Shown here: in pieces, positions 1 through 6,138 of the stretch | Layout: every line of letters starts with the position of its first letter | How positions within the stretch are numbered: the first letter of the stretch is position 1 | Source of the DNA: Methanomicrobiales archaeon | GTDB lineage: Archaea; Halobacteriota; Methanomicrobia; Methanomicrobiales; Methanoculleaceae | Assembly (NCBI GenBank): GCA_012511245.1 | Contig: JAAZGM010000201.1 | Coordinates: 1 to 10,306 of the forward strand | Length of the DNA stretch: 10,306 nucleotides | Direction: 5' to 3' | Translations under genes and position numbers: made by a program | The notes under the pieces: model-generated | Told to the model about the DNA's origin: nothing | Seen by the model: only the letters and a program-made list of their open reading frames with translations | Database searches by the model: none

Positions 1-29
1 GTAAACGAAATGTACTTCATCTGTTTCAT
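1..29 (-). CDS. Start of next Cascade gene, probably Cse2/CasB (partial)
   Basis: Only the first nine codons (MKQMKYISF) lie in the window, so the identity comes from context. The ATG overlaps the cse1 stop as ATGA, the usual sign of translational coupling. A strong ribosome binding site, GAGGTGA, lies six bases upstream of the ATG inside the end of cse1. In type I-E operons the gene after cse1 is nearly always cse2, the small Cascade subunit that stabilises the R-loop. The nine visible residues carry no diagnostic motif, so the start is well supported but the product name is inferred from gene order. Confidence 0.6.
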
Positions 30-1654
30 GGGTGTTCACCTCGTGTTTTTGCCGGGCGTTTCCCTGGTTTTGCCTCACCGTCATCGGGATCTTTCGGGAG
101 ATCGAGCGCATCGCGGATCTTCTTGTTCCGGGGCGAAGTGAAGTTCCTGAGCATGCGCCGGGCCAGGGCTATATCCCGCGGGTCGGCAACGCCGATGAGA
201 TCGGCCTGGGAATAGGCCTCAAAGAGTTTCGTGGCCTCAGTGGAGAGGCTTGAGAGCCACCGCAGTTTCAGGGAGGTCATATCCTCGCCTTTCTCCATCG
301 CCTCCCGCATCGCTTCCAGCACAGCGTAGAACTCGCTCTCGGTCTCCTGCCAGAACCGCGAGTCAACCTCGGAGATGTTCCCGCCTGCATCTTTCCGCTC
401 TCCGAAGAGCGCTCTTCGGATGCAACTGCGGGTGCTTGCCGCAACAAGATCGGCGGCCTTGATCAGCGCCGTCACAGCCCCCTCGTAACGCTCACGGATT
501 TCGTCGCCGACGTGGATCAGCGGCATCATGCTCTCGTTCCAGCAGACCACCTTCATGTTGTCCGTCTTGTAGCCAAACGCCCATAACGGAGCTGAACGGC
601 CGAGATAATCAGTTAGATACCGCTGTCGTTCATTCCGGAAGACCTGAACCGCAAGAGCCGGCTGTGTGCGGCTCTCAGGATCGTTCTGCACGAGTCCGAG
701 CCAGTTCCGGTATGATATCCCATCTGCCTGCCCGTGCTTTGGCAGGGGTTCTTCGGCGTTTTTTGGCTGGTAATACGGCGTGAGCGGGTGTTTCCAGGCC
801 CCTTTGTAGTTCACTCCTCCATCCTTCGTGATATACCGCGAGATGAGGGCATCCGATGTGCACCCGCAGATGTCGCACTGTCCCGGCTCCATGTTGTCCA
901 GATCGATCCGGATCCTGCGAGGCATGGCGAAGAAGATCTGCGCCGGATGGACATCGATGGGAGCCGTGACCTCGTTCCTGGTGCTTGTACGGGTCGGCCC
1001 CATCCAGGGAAATTTATCGGAATCCGCGGTTTTTGAGGCGTTTCCGAGGTTTTCAAAGAGATCCCGGGGAAGAACGTTCAACCAGACGGTCTCCCACAGG
1101 GTTGTGCCCGTGACCAATGTGGTAAGCGGCCCCCCACCCCGGAGCGACGTCCGGTGCCCCCGGCCGCCGGATGGGGCATTCGTCTGGAGCGTAAAGAGCG
1201 CCATCGTGCAACAGGTCTGGCAGATGCGCCTGACCTGCCCCCGTTTCAGGAAGTGATCGGTGTTCAATTTCAGCGTCTGCTCCCCCGGCATCTCCATGAG
1301 CAGCCGGTCCACGGGGCTCTCGACCCCTTCGCTGAGATCGTAGTCCTGCATGAACCGTGGTCCTGCGCCACCAACATTGAAGGCCTGAACATACGGCGCA
1401 AAAGCGGTTTTCAGTTCGTCAGGGGGAGACGGTTCTTTGAATCCTTTCCTCCAATCCCGGTTGTCGCCGGGAGGAATTGCCGTCTGCACAAGGCCGATGA
1501 GAAACTGGATGAGTGCCCCGTTGAAATCAGGTCGGGGTGCATCCAGCCGGATTGCAGGCTCGGTTCCCCCGGTGATCTCCCAGGGGGCGATGGTCTCCCG
1601 TGTCCCATCCCTTCGCATGACGGGTAGCCATGGATCATTGATGAGGTTGATCAT
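26..1654 (-). CDS. casA: Type I-E Cascade large subunit Cse1 (CasA, Cas8e)
   Basis: Cse1 is the large subunit of the type I-E Cascade complex. It reads the PAM, helps load target DNA and recruits Cas3. The 542-residue length is normal for the family. The N-terminus (MINLINDPWLPV) is the characteristic Cse1 opening. Residues 163-180 (GGRGHRTSLRGGGPLTTL) match the conserved glycine-rich L1 loop that contacts the crRNA end and PAM. Cysteines C145 and C148 with C260 and C263 could form the structural zinc site seen in some Cse1 proteins. The C-terminal part (about 390-515) is helical, as expected for the four-helix bundle, followed by a charged, probably disordered tail (520-542). The ATG start has a good AGGTGA site six bases upstream. 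It heads the Cascade operon and overlaps the next gene by ATGA. Family assignment is secure. Confidence 0.95.
   Translation of the reverse strand: MINLINDPWLPVMRRDGTRETIAPWEITGGTEPAIRLDAPRPDFNGALIQFLIGLVQTAIPPGDNRDWRKGFKEPSPPDELKTAFAPYVQAFNVGGAGPRFMQDYDLSEGVESPVDRLLMEMPGEQTLKLNTDHFLKRGQVRRICQTCCTMALFTLQTNAPSGGRGHRTSLRGGGPLTTLVTGTTLWETVWLNVLPRDLFENLGNASKTADSDKFPWMGPTRTSTRNEVTAPIDVHPAQIFFAMPRRIRIDLDNMEPGQCDICGCTSDALISRYITKDGGVNYKGAWKHPLTPYYQPKNAEEPLPKHGQADGISYRNWLGLVQNDPESRTQPALAVQVFRNERQRYLTDYLGRSAPLWAFGYKTDNMKVVCWNESMMPLIHVGDEIRERYEGAVTALIKAADLVAASTRSCIRRALFGERKDAGGNISEVDSRFWQETESEFYAVLEAMREAMEKGEDMTSLKLRWLSSLSTEATKLFEAYSQADLIGVADPRDIALARRMLRNFTSPRNKKIRDALDLPKDPDDGEAKPGKRPAKTRGEHP
36..42 (-). 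promoter_or_regulatory. Ribosome binding site for the gene after cse1
   Basis: The minus strand reads GAGGTGA, complementary to the archaeal 16S rRNA 3' end, with a six-base spacer before the ATG at 29. It sits inside the last codons of cse1 and supports the ATGA-overlap start. Confidence 0.7.
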
Positions 1655-1660
1655 ACGTCT

Positions 1661-1666
1661 TCACCT
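1661..1666 (-). promoter_or_regulatory. Ribosome binding site of cse1
   Basis: The minus strand reads AGGTGA, six bases before the ATG at 1654. It fixes the cse1 start and implies a leadered mRNA, consistent with the TATA box about 120 bases upstream. Confidence 0.7.
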
Positions 1667-1742
1667 GCATTGTCCAGCCGTCTGGTACCGGTCAACGGGG
1701 TGATGAACCTCTCACGCAACTGGAGGAGACGGATGCGGCAAT

Positions 1743-1770
1743 GACATTGAATCATTCATGGTAAAATGTC
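1743..1770. repeat. Operator-like inverted repeat between TATA box and start site of the Cascade promoter
   Basis: GACATT (1743-1748) and AATGTC (1765-1770) are perfect inverted arms separated by 16 bases. Two smaller dyads overlap them: CAATG-A-CATTG (1739-1749) and GAAT-C-ATTC (1749-1757). The cluster lies exactly where a repressor would block initiation at the predicted cse1 promoter. It also contains the seed and PAM match to the mini-CRISPR spacer, so a protein operator and an RNA-guided target are competing or overlapping readings. Confidence 0.4.
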
Positions 1771-1780
1771 TTATATTTTT
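1771..1780 (-). promoter_or_regulatory. Candidate TATA box of the Cascade (cse1) operon
   Basis: On the minus strand the sequence is AAAAATATAA, preceded by purine-rich GGATGG, which could serve as a BRE. It is the best TATA-like element in the 210 bp between cas3 and cse1. The normal archaeal spacing of about 25 bases puts the transcription start near 1748-1752 and gives a leader of roughly 95 nt carrying the ribosome binding site. This makes Cascade transcription independent of cas3. The position is inferred from sequence only. Confidence 0.55.
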
Positions 1781-1855
1781 CCATCCGGACTTTGTGGTGG
1801 GTCCTCCAGGCACCTTCGGCAAAATTTCATGCCAAATAGAGAATCAAGGCTGTAC

Positions 1856-1874
1856 GAGGGGATGTTACCCCCTC
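1856..1874 (-). terminator. Hairpin over the cas3 stop codon, possible terminator
   Basis: GAGGGG and CCCCTC form a perfect six-base-pair GC-rich stem with a seven-base loop that contains the cas3 TAA stop. On the minus strand it is followed by moderately T-rich sequence but no clear T-tract. It would separate cas3 transcription from the Cascade promoter downstream. Confidence 0.4.
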
Positions 1875-4579
1875 CCATCCCGGATCTGCAGACCGATCTC
1901 CGGATCGTAGGTGACGATCACCTCGTTCCCCTTTCCGTTTCGTGCGCGCCCTTCCCATGACCCATCAGCGGTCAGAACCAGGGGAACAAACACTCTACCC
2001 TTCCCTTTCCCGGGCAGGAGCGGCTTTACACGCTCGCTCTCGCACTCATCGGCCGGAGAGCTATGTAGGGGACTCGCTATCAGGGACTCCCGGACTGAAA
2101 CCTGACTTTTTGCCCAGGCCCCTTCTCCACTTTCACTCCAGGGCTGGAATCCAGTTCCCTCCCGGCGAGCCAGCACGACGATGATGCTCGGTTCGCCGAG
2201 CCGCGTTGGTGTCCGGCTATCGTCCTCCCACTGGCCGTGCAGATCTACATATCCCGCCTGCAATTGCAGCGCATTTATCTGTGCCAGCGCTGCATGCCCC
2301 CGATCTTTTCCGTCAGCCTGTATCTCCCAGAATTTGAGTGCATCAGGAACGGACGCCTGTGCCTTCTCACCAAAAACACCCTCGATCAAAAATCGGGCAT
2401 CATCAGGCATCACAATCTGCCCCTGGACGGCAAGCAGGCGGGCGGTGAGCCAGAGCTGCCCGTGTTTCTCATATACCCGGCCAGCTCTCGGGAAGATGCT
2501 CGTAAACCAGTCTCGTGGTGGAACCTCGACGGGAGGGGGAGAGAGGACAAGAAGGACCGGTGTTGCAGCAGCCCTGCCCTCTCTCTCCTGGTGCCGATGC
2601 AGCCTTCCAGCCCGCTGGATGATCAGGTCGATGGGTGCAAGGTCCGTGACCATCGCATCGAAGTCGATATCCAGCGACTGCTCGATAACCTGGGTTGCTA
2701 TCAGGATCTTCCCCCTGCGGTCAGCATCTGTGCTCCGCTTCCCGAACCATCGCAGTACATCATCCTCGATCCGCTGGCGATCCTCGACGGTGAATCGGGC
2801 ATGGAAGAGTTTGACGTGTTCGCCACCCCACCGGTCAACAAGACGCCGGTAGGTATCGATAGCATCGATGACGGTGTTCCGGATCCAGCAGGCGCACCGG
2901 CCTTCCCGAAGGGCACGCTCAAGGTAAGCCTCCACATCAGCCTCATTATCGGTGAGTTTGACTGTAACTGTCCTCCGGGAGAGGGTGTTTGCCGGTAACG
3001 CTATCTCATCTACACCCTCCGGGGAGACTATGGTCATCAGGGGAGGGTCAGCCTCCTGCACCGGTGGTGCCGATATCCCGAGACCTGAGCAGTAAGCGGC
3101 AACGAACCGCTCGCGGAGCCTGCCCGGAAGTGTCGCTGAGAGCAGGATCGTGCTGCTGCCGAAGGCTGCGTGAAACTGGAGCAGACGCTCAAGGAGGGCG
3201 TTCATATACTCATCGTAGGCATGCACCTCATCGACGATGAGCACGTGGCGGACAAGGCCGAGCAGGCGGAGCGATTGGTGGTAGAGCGGCAGCACGGACA
3301 TGAGCGCCTGGTCAACGGTGCCGACGCCGACATCGGCAAGGAGGGACTTCTTGCGGTTATCAGAGAGCCAGGCGGCACATTCAATCGATCCTGCTTCACC
3401 ATCGGAGGAAAATGTCTTTCCATCGATCTTTGGGCCGATGGATTGGCGCCAGAGGCTGGAGAGTTCCCGCGCGCTGTGTGCCAACAGAAGCGAGGGATGT
3501 TCACCATCCTGGTATAACTGCCGGTATCTCTCGCCAAACCGGCGATACATGCCGTTTGCGGTTGCCATCGTTGGCAGCCCCATGAAGACGCCTTCTGCCG
3601 CCCCCTGCTCCATAAGGCGATGCGCCATCGCAAGCGCGGCTTCGGTCTTCCCGCTCCCGGTGACATCCTCGATGATGAAGAGGTAGGACCCCTCGGCCAG
3701 CTCGTAATCAGCGACGGCCTCCTGCAGGGGTGTCGGGGCCGCGTTCTCCGGCAGAAGGGATGCTATCCCCGGGAAAGGAGCGACTGCTGATGGGAGGACG
3801 CCTGCTGCATCGACCGCTGCCTTTGCCCGGGGGACGGCATAACGCTGCCAGTACTCTGGAAGGGGCATCACATCCTGGTGATACCGGAATATCCCGGCAT
3901 CTGATCCTATCCAATCGCTCAGGACGATCAGCCCGGCGATCAACCATGATATGCGGGCAAAGATCTCGCACAGTTCGGCCGAGTACCGGATAGGTTCATC
4001 TGGAGGCTCCGAGAGGAAGAGATCCGCACAGGCCCGGGCGAACTCGCCGATCGCCTGCTGATCCGTTGGGCTGAAAAGTTCGGAAAATATGCCGTCGTCG
4101 GTGACGGGTTCCCCATGATGGCCGGCGGACGCCCGTATCCACGGGAGGAAGAGATCATCGAGGTCACATGGGTCTTCGTCAGGATCCGTTCCAAACCAGC
4201 CTTCGCTTCGCGCCCGCGGCCATACCTCCCGCATAAGGGCGAGCATGCCCATTATCGTGTGACGGTGACTGTATGGCATGCGGCAGATAGTGCCCTGGAG
4301 GTGTGACTGGAGAGCAGGGTTGATACCCTGGAACCTCCCGGAGAACTTCCCGATATCGTGGACAGCAAGAAAAAATGTGATGACAGAGCAGACATACTCG
4401 CTTCGGAGAGGGACCGCCCCGACAATCCTCCGGAGCAGTTGTGGATCTCTCTGTATCAGTTCGCTGCCGACTGCCGCGACGTCCAGGCAGTGGTAGACGA
4501 GGAGATGCCACACAAGACCGTCTTCTGTGTTGAATTTACCCCAGTAGCGGTAGATACCCTCGGGTATAGGCGGGTTCAT
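1865..4579 (-). CDS. cas3: Type I-E CRISPR-associated nuclease-helicase Cas3
   Basis: Cas3 is recruited by target-bound Cascade to nick, unwind and degrade the displaced DNA strand. At 904 residues it is a full-length HD-helicase fusion. The N-terminal HD nuclease is intact: H30 and D33, the HD signature H74-D75 in VHDIGK, H105/H107, H154-H155 and D222. The SF2 helicase follows with Walker A DVTGSGKT (305-312), the DEVH box (450-453), motif III SAT (481-483) and motif VI QRAGR (655-659). The last 200 residues form the C-terminal domain. The N-terminus (YRYWGKF, HLLVYHCLDVAAVG) aligns closely with E. coli Cas3 from memory. The ATG at 4579 is the first start after an in-frame TGA at 4594-4592 and has no clear ribosome binding site. 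The gene is transcribed toward Cascade but separated from it by 210 bp. Confidence 0.96.
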   Translation of the reverse strand: MNPPIPEGIYRYWGKFNTEDGLVWHLLVYHCLDVAAVGSELIQRDPQLLRRIVGAVPLRSEYVCSVITFFLAVHDIGKFSGRFQGINPALQSHLQGTICRMPYSHRHTIMGMLALMREVWPRARSEGWFGTDPDEDPCDLDDLFLPWIRASAGHHGEPVTDDGIFSELFSPTDQQAIGEFARACADLFLSEPPDEPIRYSAELCEIFARISWLIAGLIVLSDWIGSDAGIFRYHQDVMPLPEYWQRYAVPRAKAAVDAAGVLPSAVAPFPGIASLLPENAAPTPLQEAVADYELAEGSYLFIIEDVTGSGKTEAALAMAHRLMEQGAAEGVFMGLPTMATANGMYRRFGERYRQLYQDGEHPSLLLAHSARELSSLWRQSIGPKIDGKTFSSDGEAGSIECAAWLSDNRKKSLLADVGVGTVDQALMSVLPLYHQSLRLLGLVRHVLIVDEVHAYDEYMNALLERLLQFHAAFGSSTILLSATLPGRLRERFVAAYCSGLGISAPPVQEADPPLMTIVSPEGVDEIALPANTLSRRTVTVKLTDNEADVEAYLERALREGRCACWIRNTVIDAIDTYRRLVDRWGGEHVKLFHARFTVEDRQRIEDDVLRWFGKRSTDADRRGKILIATQVIEQSLDIDFDAMVTDLAPIDLIIQRAGRLHRHQEREGRAAATPVLLVLSPPPVEVPPRDWFTSIFPRAGRVYEKHGQLWLTARLLAVQGQIVMPDDARFLIEGVFGEKAQASVPDALKFWEIQADGKDRGHAALAQINALQLQAGYVDLHGQWEDDSRTPTRLGEPSIIVVLARREGTGFQPWSESGEGAWAKSQVSVRESLIASPLHSSPADECESERVKPLLPGKGKGRVFVPLVLTADGSWEGRARNGKGNEVIVTYDPEIGLQIRDGRG

Positions 4580-4610
4580 AGTGATGAGTGTTCATGTGTG
4601 GGTAGGGGAT

Positions 4611-4622
4611 GATAGGTCTATC
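4611..4622. repeat. Inverted repeat upstream of cas3
   Basis: GATAG-GT-CTATC is a perfect dyad with five-base arms, 32-43 bases before the cas3 ATG, where a promoter or operator is expected. No convincing TATA box is visible nearby. Confidence 0.3.
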
Positions 4623-4665
4623 GGTTTGAAAAGGTTTAGTTTGAACACGTTCCCACATATGATGC

Positions 4666-4683
4666 TACAACCCGGGCGTTGTA
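4666..4683. repeat. Inverted repeat in the cas3 upstream region
   Basis: TACAAC and GTTGTA are perfect six-base arms around CCGGGC, about 90-105 bases upstream of cas3. It could be an operator or an RNA hairpin. A smaller dyad, GAAC-AC-GTTC, lies at 4643-4652. Confidence 0.35.
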
Positions 4684-4758
4684 ATGAGAAACTCACCTGT
4701 TCGGGCAGATCTCTGGATTGTAACAGTGGTATGCCTTTCCAGAAATCATGCCGGCCAG

Positions 4759-4785
4759 AAAAAAGTGGCGCTGTTCACCGACAGC
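4759..4785 (-). terminator. Hairpin plus T-tract ending the mini-CRISPR transcript
   Basis: Read on the minus strand, GCTGT (4785-4781) and ACAGC (4774-4770) form a five-base-pair stem with a six-base loop, followed by GCCAC and six T residues (4764-4759). Archaeal termination is driven mainly by T-tracts, so this is a plausible end for RNA started upstream of the repeats. It begins inside the last bases of the distal repeat, leaving no room for a second spacer. Confidence 0.5.
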
Positions 4786-4870
4786 ATTATCCCCACAGTA
4801 TGGGGAACCAGAACGATTTAAGAACCATTCTTTGTACAATGTCGGTTCATCCCTACACAATAGGGAACAC
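4783..4870 (-). CRISPR. Mini-CRISPR: two diverged type I-E repeats and one 32-nt spacer
   Basis: Two repeats of 28 nt lie exactly 60 bases apart at 4843-4870 and 4783-4810. In minus-strand orientation both share the core GTTCCC...GGGAT, matching the layout of the E. coli type I-E repeat (GTTCCCC, stem, GGGGATAAACCG). The first repeat ends in ATGAACCG, a near-copy of the type I-E 5' handle AUAAACCG. The second has a decayed 3' end (ATAATGCT), as terminal repeats often do. They agree at 18 of 28 positions. The intervening 4811-4842 is exactly 32 nt, the standard type I-E spacer length. Each repeat forms a five-base-pair stem. With two imperfect repeats and one spacer, next to cas3 but apparently without a long array, it looks like a specialised guide RNA gene rather than an ordinary array. 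An array just outside the window cannot be excluded. Confidence 0.75.
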
Positions 4871-4890
4871 CCTTAATATTATTAGCTTTC

Positions 4891-4902
4891 AGATATATAT
4901 CT
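4891..4902 (-). promoter_or_regulatory. Candidate TATA box for the mini-CRISPR
   Basis: AGATATATATCT is a perfect 12-base palindrome centred about 26 bases before the first base of the proximal repeat. Standard archaeal spacing would start RNA right at the repeat. Being palindromic, it could fire either way. Confidence 0.5.
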
Positions 4903-4922
4903 GGCTCGTCCCCGACATCCGG

Positions 4923-4930
4923 TTTTATAT
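4923..4930 (-). promoter_or_regulatory. Alternative TATA box upstream of the mini-CRISPR
   Basis: The minus strand reads ATATAAAA just after the phosphate permease stop. Initiation about 25 bases downstream (near 4900) would give a roughly 30-nt leader ahead of the first repeat. It is an alternative or second promoter to the palindromic element at 4891-4902. Confidence 0.4.
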
Positions 4931-4948
4931 CCGTCCTTCCACCCCCCC

Positions 4949-6133
4949 TCAAACCCCCCCACAAAACAACGCCTGCCCGACAAAATAACAGATCCCGCCC
5001 ACGATCGCCGCCGCCGGGATCGTCAGGACCCACGCGGCGAGGATCTCCCTGACAACGCCCCACTTGACCGCCGAGTAGCCCCGGGTTGCGCCGACGCCCA
5101 TGATCGCGCCGGTGATCGCGTGGGTCGTCGAGACCGGGACGCCGAAGATGTTCATCAGCGAAAGGACGCCTCCAGCCGCTGTCGATGCAGCAAACCCCTG
5201 GTATGGCCGGATCCGCGTGATCCGGTTAGCCATCTTATCGATGACCCGCCATCCGCCGAGGAGCGTCCCGACGGATATCGCGAGCGAAGAGACCAGTATC
5301 ACCCAGAGCGGGACGGAGAACTCAGATATCAGGCCGCCGGCGAGGAGCAGCGCAGTGATGATGCCCATCGCGTTCTGGGCGTCGTTGCCACCATGGCCCA
5401 TCGCCTGGAGCGAGCCCGAGAAGATCTGGAGCTTCCTGAAGAGATCGTTCAGGCGTCGTGGGGGATAGTTGCGGAAGGCGCAGGCAACAAAGGTGCCGAA
5501 GGCAAACGCGGATATCAACCCGAGTGTGGGGGAGATGACGATGAAGATCAGGATTGCAAGGATACCGTTGACCTTCAAAAGTCCCATGATGATAGCGGAC
5601 GGGATGATCAGCGTCACACCGATGAGCCCGCCAAGAAAGAGGTTCCACGGTTTGAAATCGCCCTTCCAGAGCGTGATGGCACACGTGATGATCGCGCCGA
5701 GGATTGCGCCGACGGCTCCGTAGATCACGACCTGTTCGATCATCGTAAGAGGCGGCCAGAAGACCGCGCCAAACCCGGCGGCCGCGATGCCGGCACCAAG
5801 GAGCCCCCCGATCAGGGCATGACTGCTGGATACAGGGATTCCCAGATACGAGGTTATGAGAACCCAGAGCACCGCGCCGACCATGGCCGTGAAGATCATC
5901 GGCGGTGTGAGAAAGACGGGATCGACGAGCCCACGCCCGATGGTCGCCGCAATCGCTGTGGTGAAGAGGAGGGGGCCGAGGAGGTTGAAGACCCCGGCGA
6001 GGAGCACCGCCTGCAGGGGTGTCAGCGCCTTGGTTGCGATGATGGTAGCGATCGAGTTCGCGGCATCGTTCAGGCCGTTCGCGAAGTTGAAGAGCAGCGC
6101 GAGCAGGATGCCGAGGATGATGATCGGGTCCAT
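4949..6133 (-). CDS. pit: PiT-family inorganic phosphate transporter
   Basis: This is an integral membrane permease of the PiT family (PF01384), which imports inorganic phosphate or metal phosphate using an ion gradient. From the ATG it has 394 residues, about ten to eleven hydrophobic segments, and the internal two-fold repeat of the family. The first signature is NGLNDAANSIATIIATKAL (19-37) and its partner is GHGGNDAQNAMGIITALL (246-263). The paired substrate loops are VSSSHALIGG (101-110) and VSTTHAITGA (334-343). It follows the DUF47 gene, with which PiT genes are commonly paired. An in-frame TTG at 6142 would overlap the DUF47 stop by four bases (TTGA). I chose the ATG at 6133, five bases after that stop, because the conserved hydrophobic start MDPIIILGIL begins there. 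Transport of sulfate or another anion by relatives cannot be excluded. Confidence 0.93.
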   Translation of the reverse strand: MDPIIILGILLALLFNFANGLNDAANSIATIIATKALTPLQAVLLAGVFNLLGPLLFTTAIAATIGRGLVDPVFLTPPMIFTAMVGAVLWVLITSYLGIPVSSSHALIGGLLGAGIAAAGFGAVFWPPLTMIEQVVIYGAVGAILGAIITCAITLWKGDFKPWNLFLGGLIGVTLIIPSAIIMGLLKVNGILAILIFIVISPTLGLISAFAFGTFVACAFRNYPPRRLNDLFRKLQIFSGSLQAMGHGGNDAQNAMGIITALLLAGGLISEFSVPLWVILVSSLAISVGTLLGGWRVIDKMANRITRIRPYQGFAASTAAGGVLSLMNIFGVPVSTTHAITGAIMGVGATRGYSAVKWGVVREILAAWVLTIPAAAIVGGICYFVGQALFCGGV

Positions 6134-6138
6134 AACAC

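Larger units (their letters stand above)
4759..4870 (-). ncRNA. Predicted crRNA-like RNA from the mini-CRISPR
   Basis: A minus-strand transcript beginning near 4870 (about 25 bases after the AGATATATATCT element) and ending at the T-tract would be about 110 nt: repeat, spacer, repeat, hairpin. Type I-E Cas6e cutting at the base of each repeat stem would give an RNA with handle AUGAACCG followed by ACAUUGUACA and the rest of the spacer. By analogy with CreR and CreA RNAs, such a product could load Cascade and bind DNA with partial complementarity, repressing without cleavage. Transcription and processing are inferred. Confidence 0.5.

Noticed and set aside
4592..4696. A 34-codon frame starting with GTG, in frame with and just before cas3.
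   Set aside because: No ribosome binding site before the GTG, no motif, and it ends in TGA 12 bases before the cas3 ATG. Most likely chance.
4580..4758. A CreT-like toxin RNA partner for the mini-CRISPR.
   Set aside because: An AGGTGA at 4698-4693 has no usable start codon at the right distance and no rare-codon mini-ORF, and the spacer seed has no match here. The autorepressor reading fits better.
4901..4930. Possible third CRISPR repeat 59 bases beyond the proximal repeat (GGCTCGTCCCC against GGTTCATCCC).
   Set aside because: Similarity stops after about ten bases, the stem and GTTCCC half are missing, and the spacing is off by one. It overlaps the candidate promoter.
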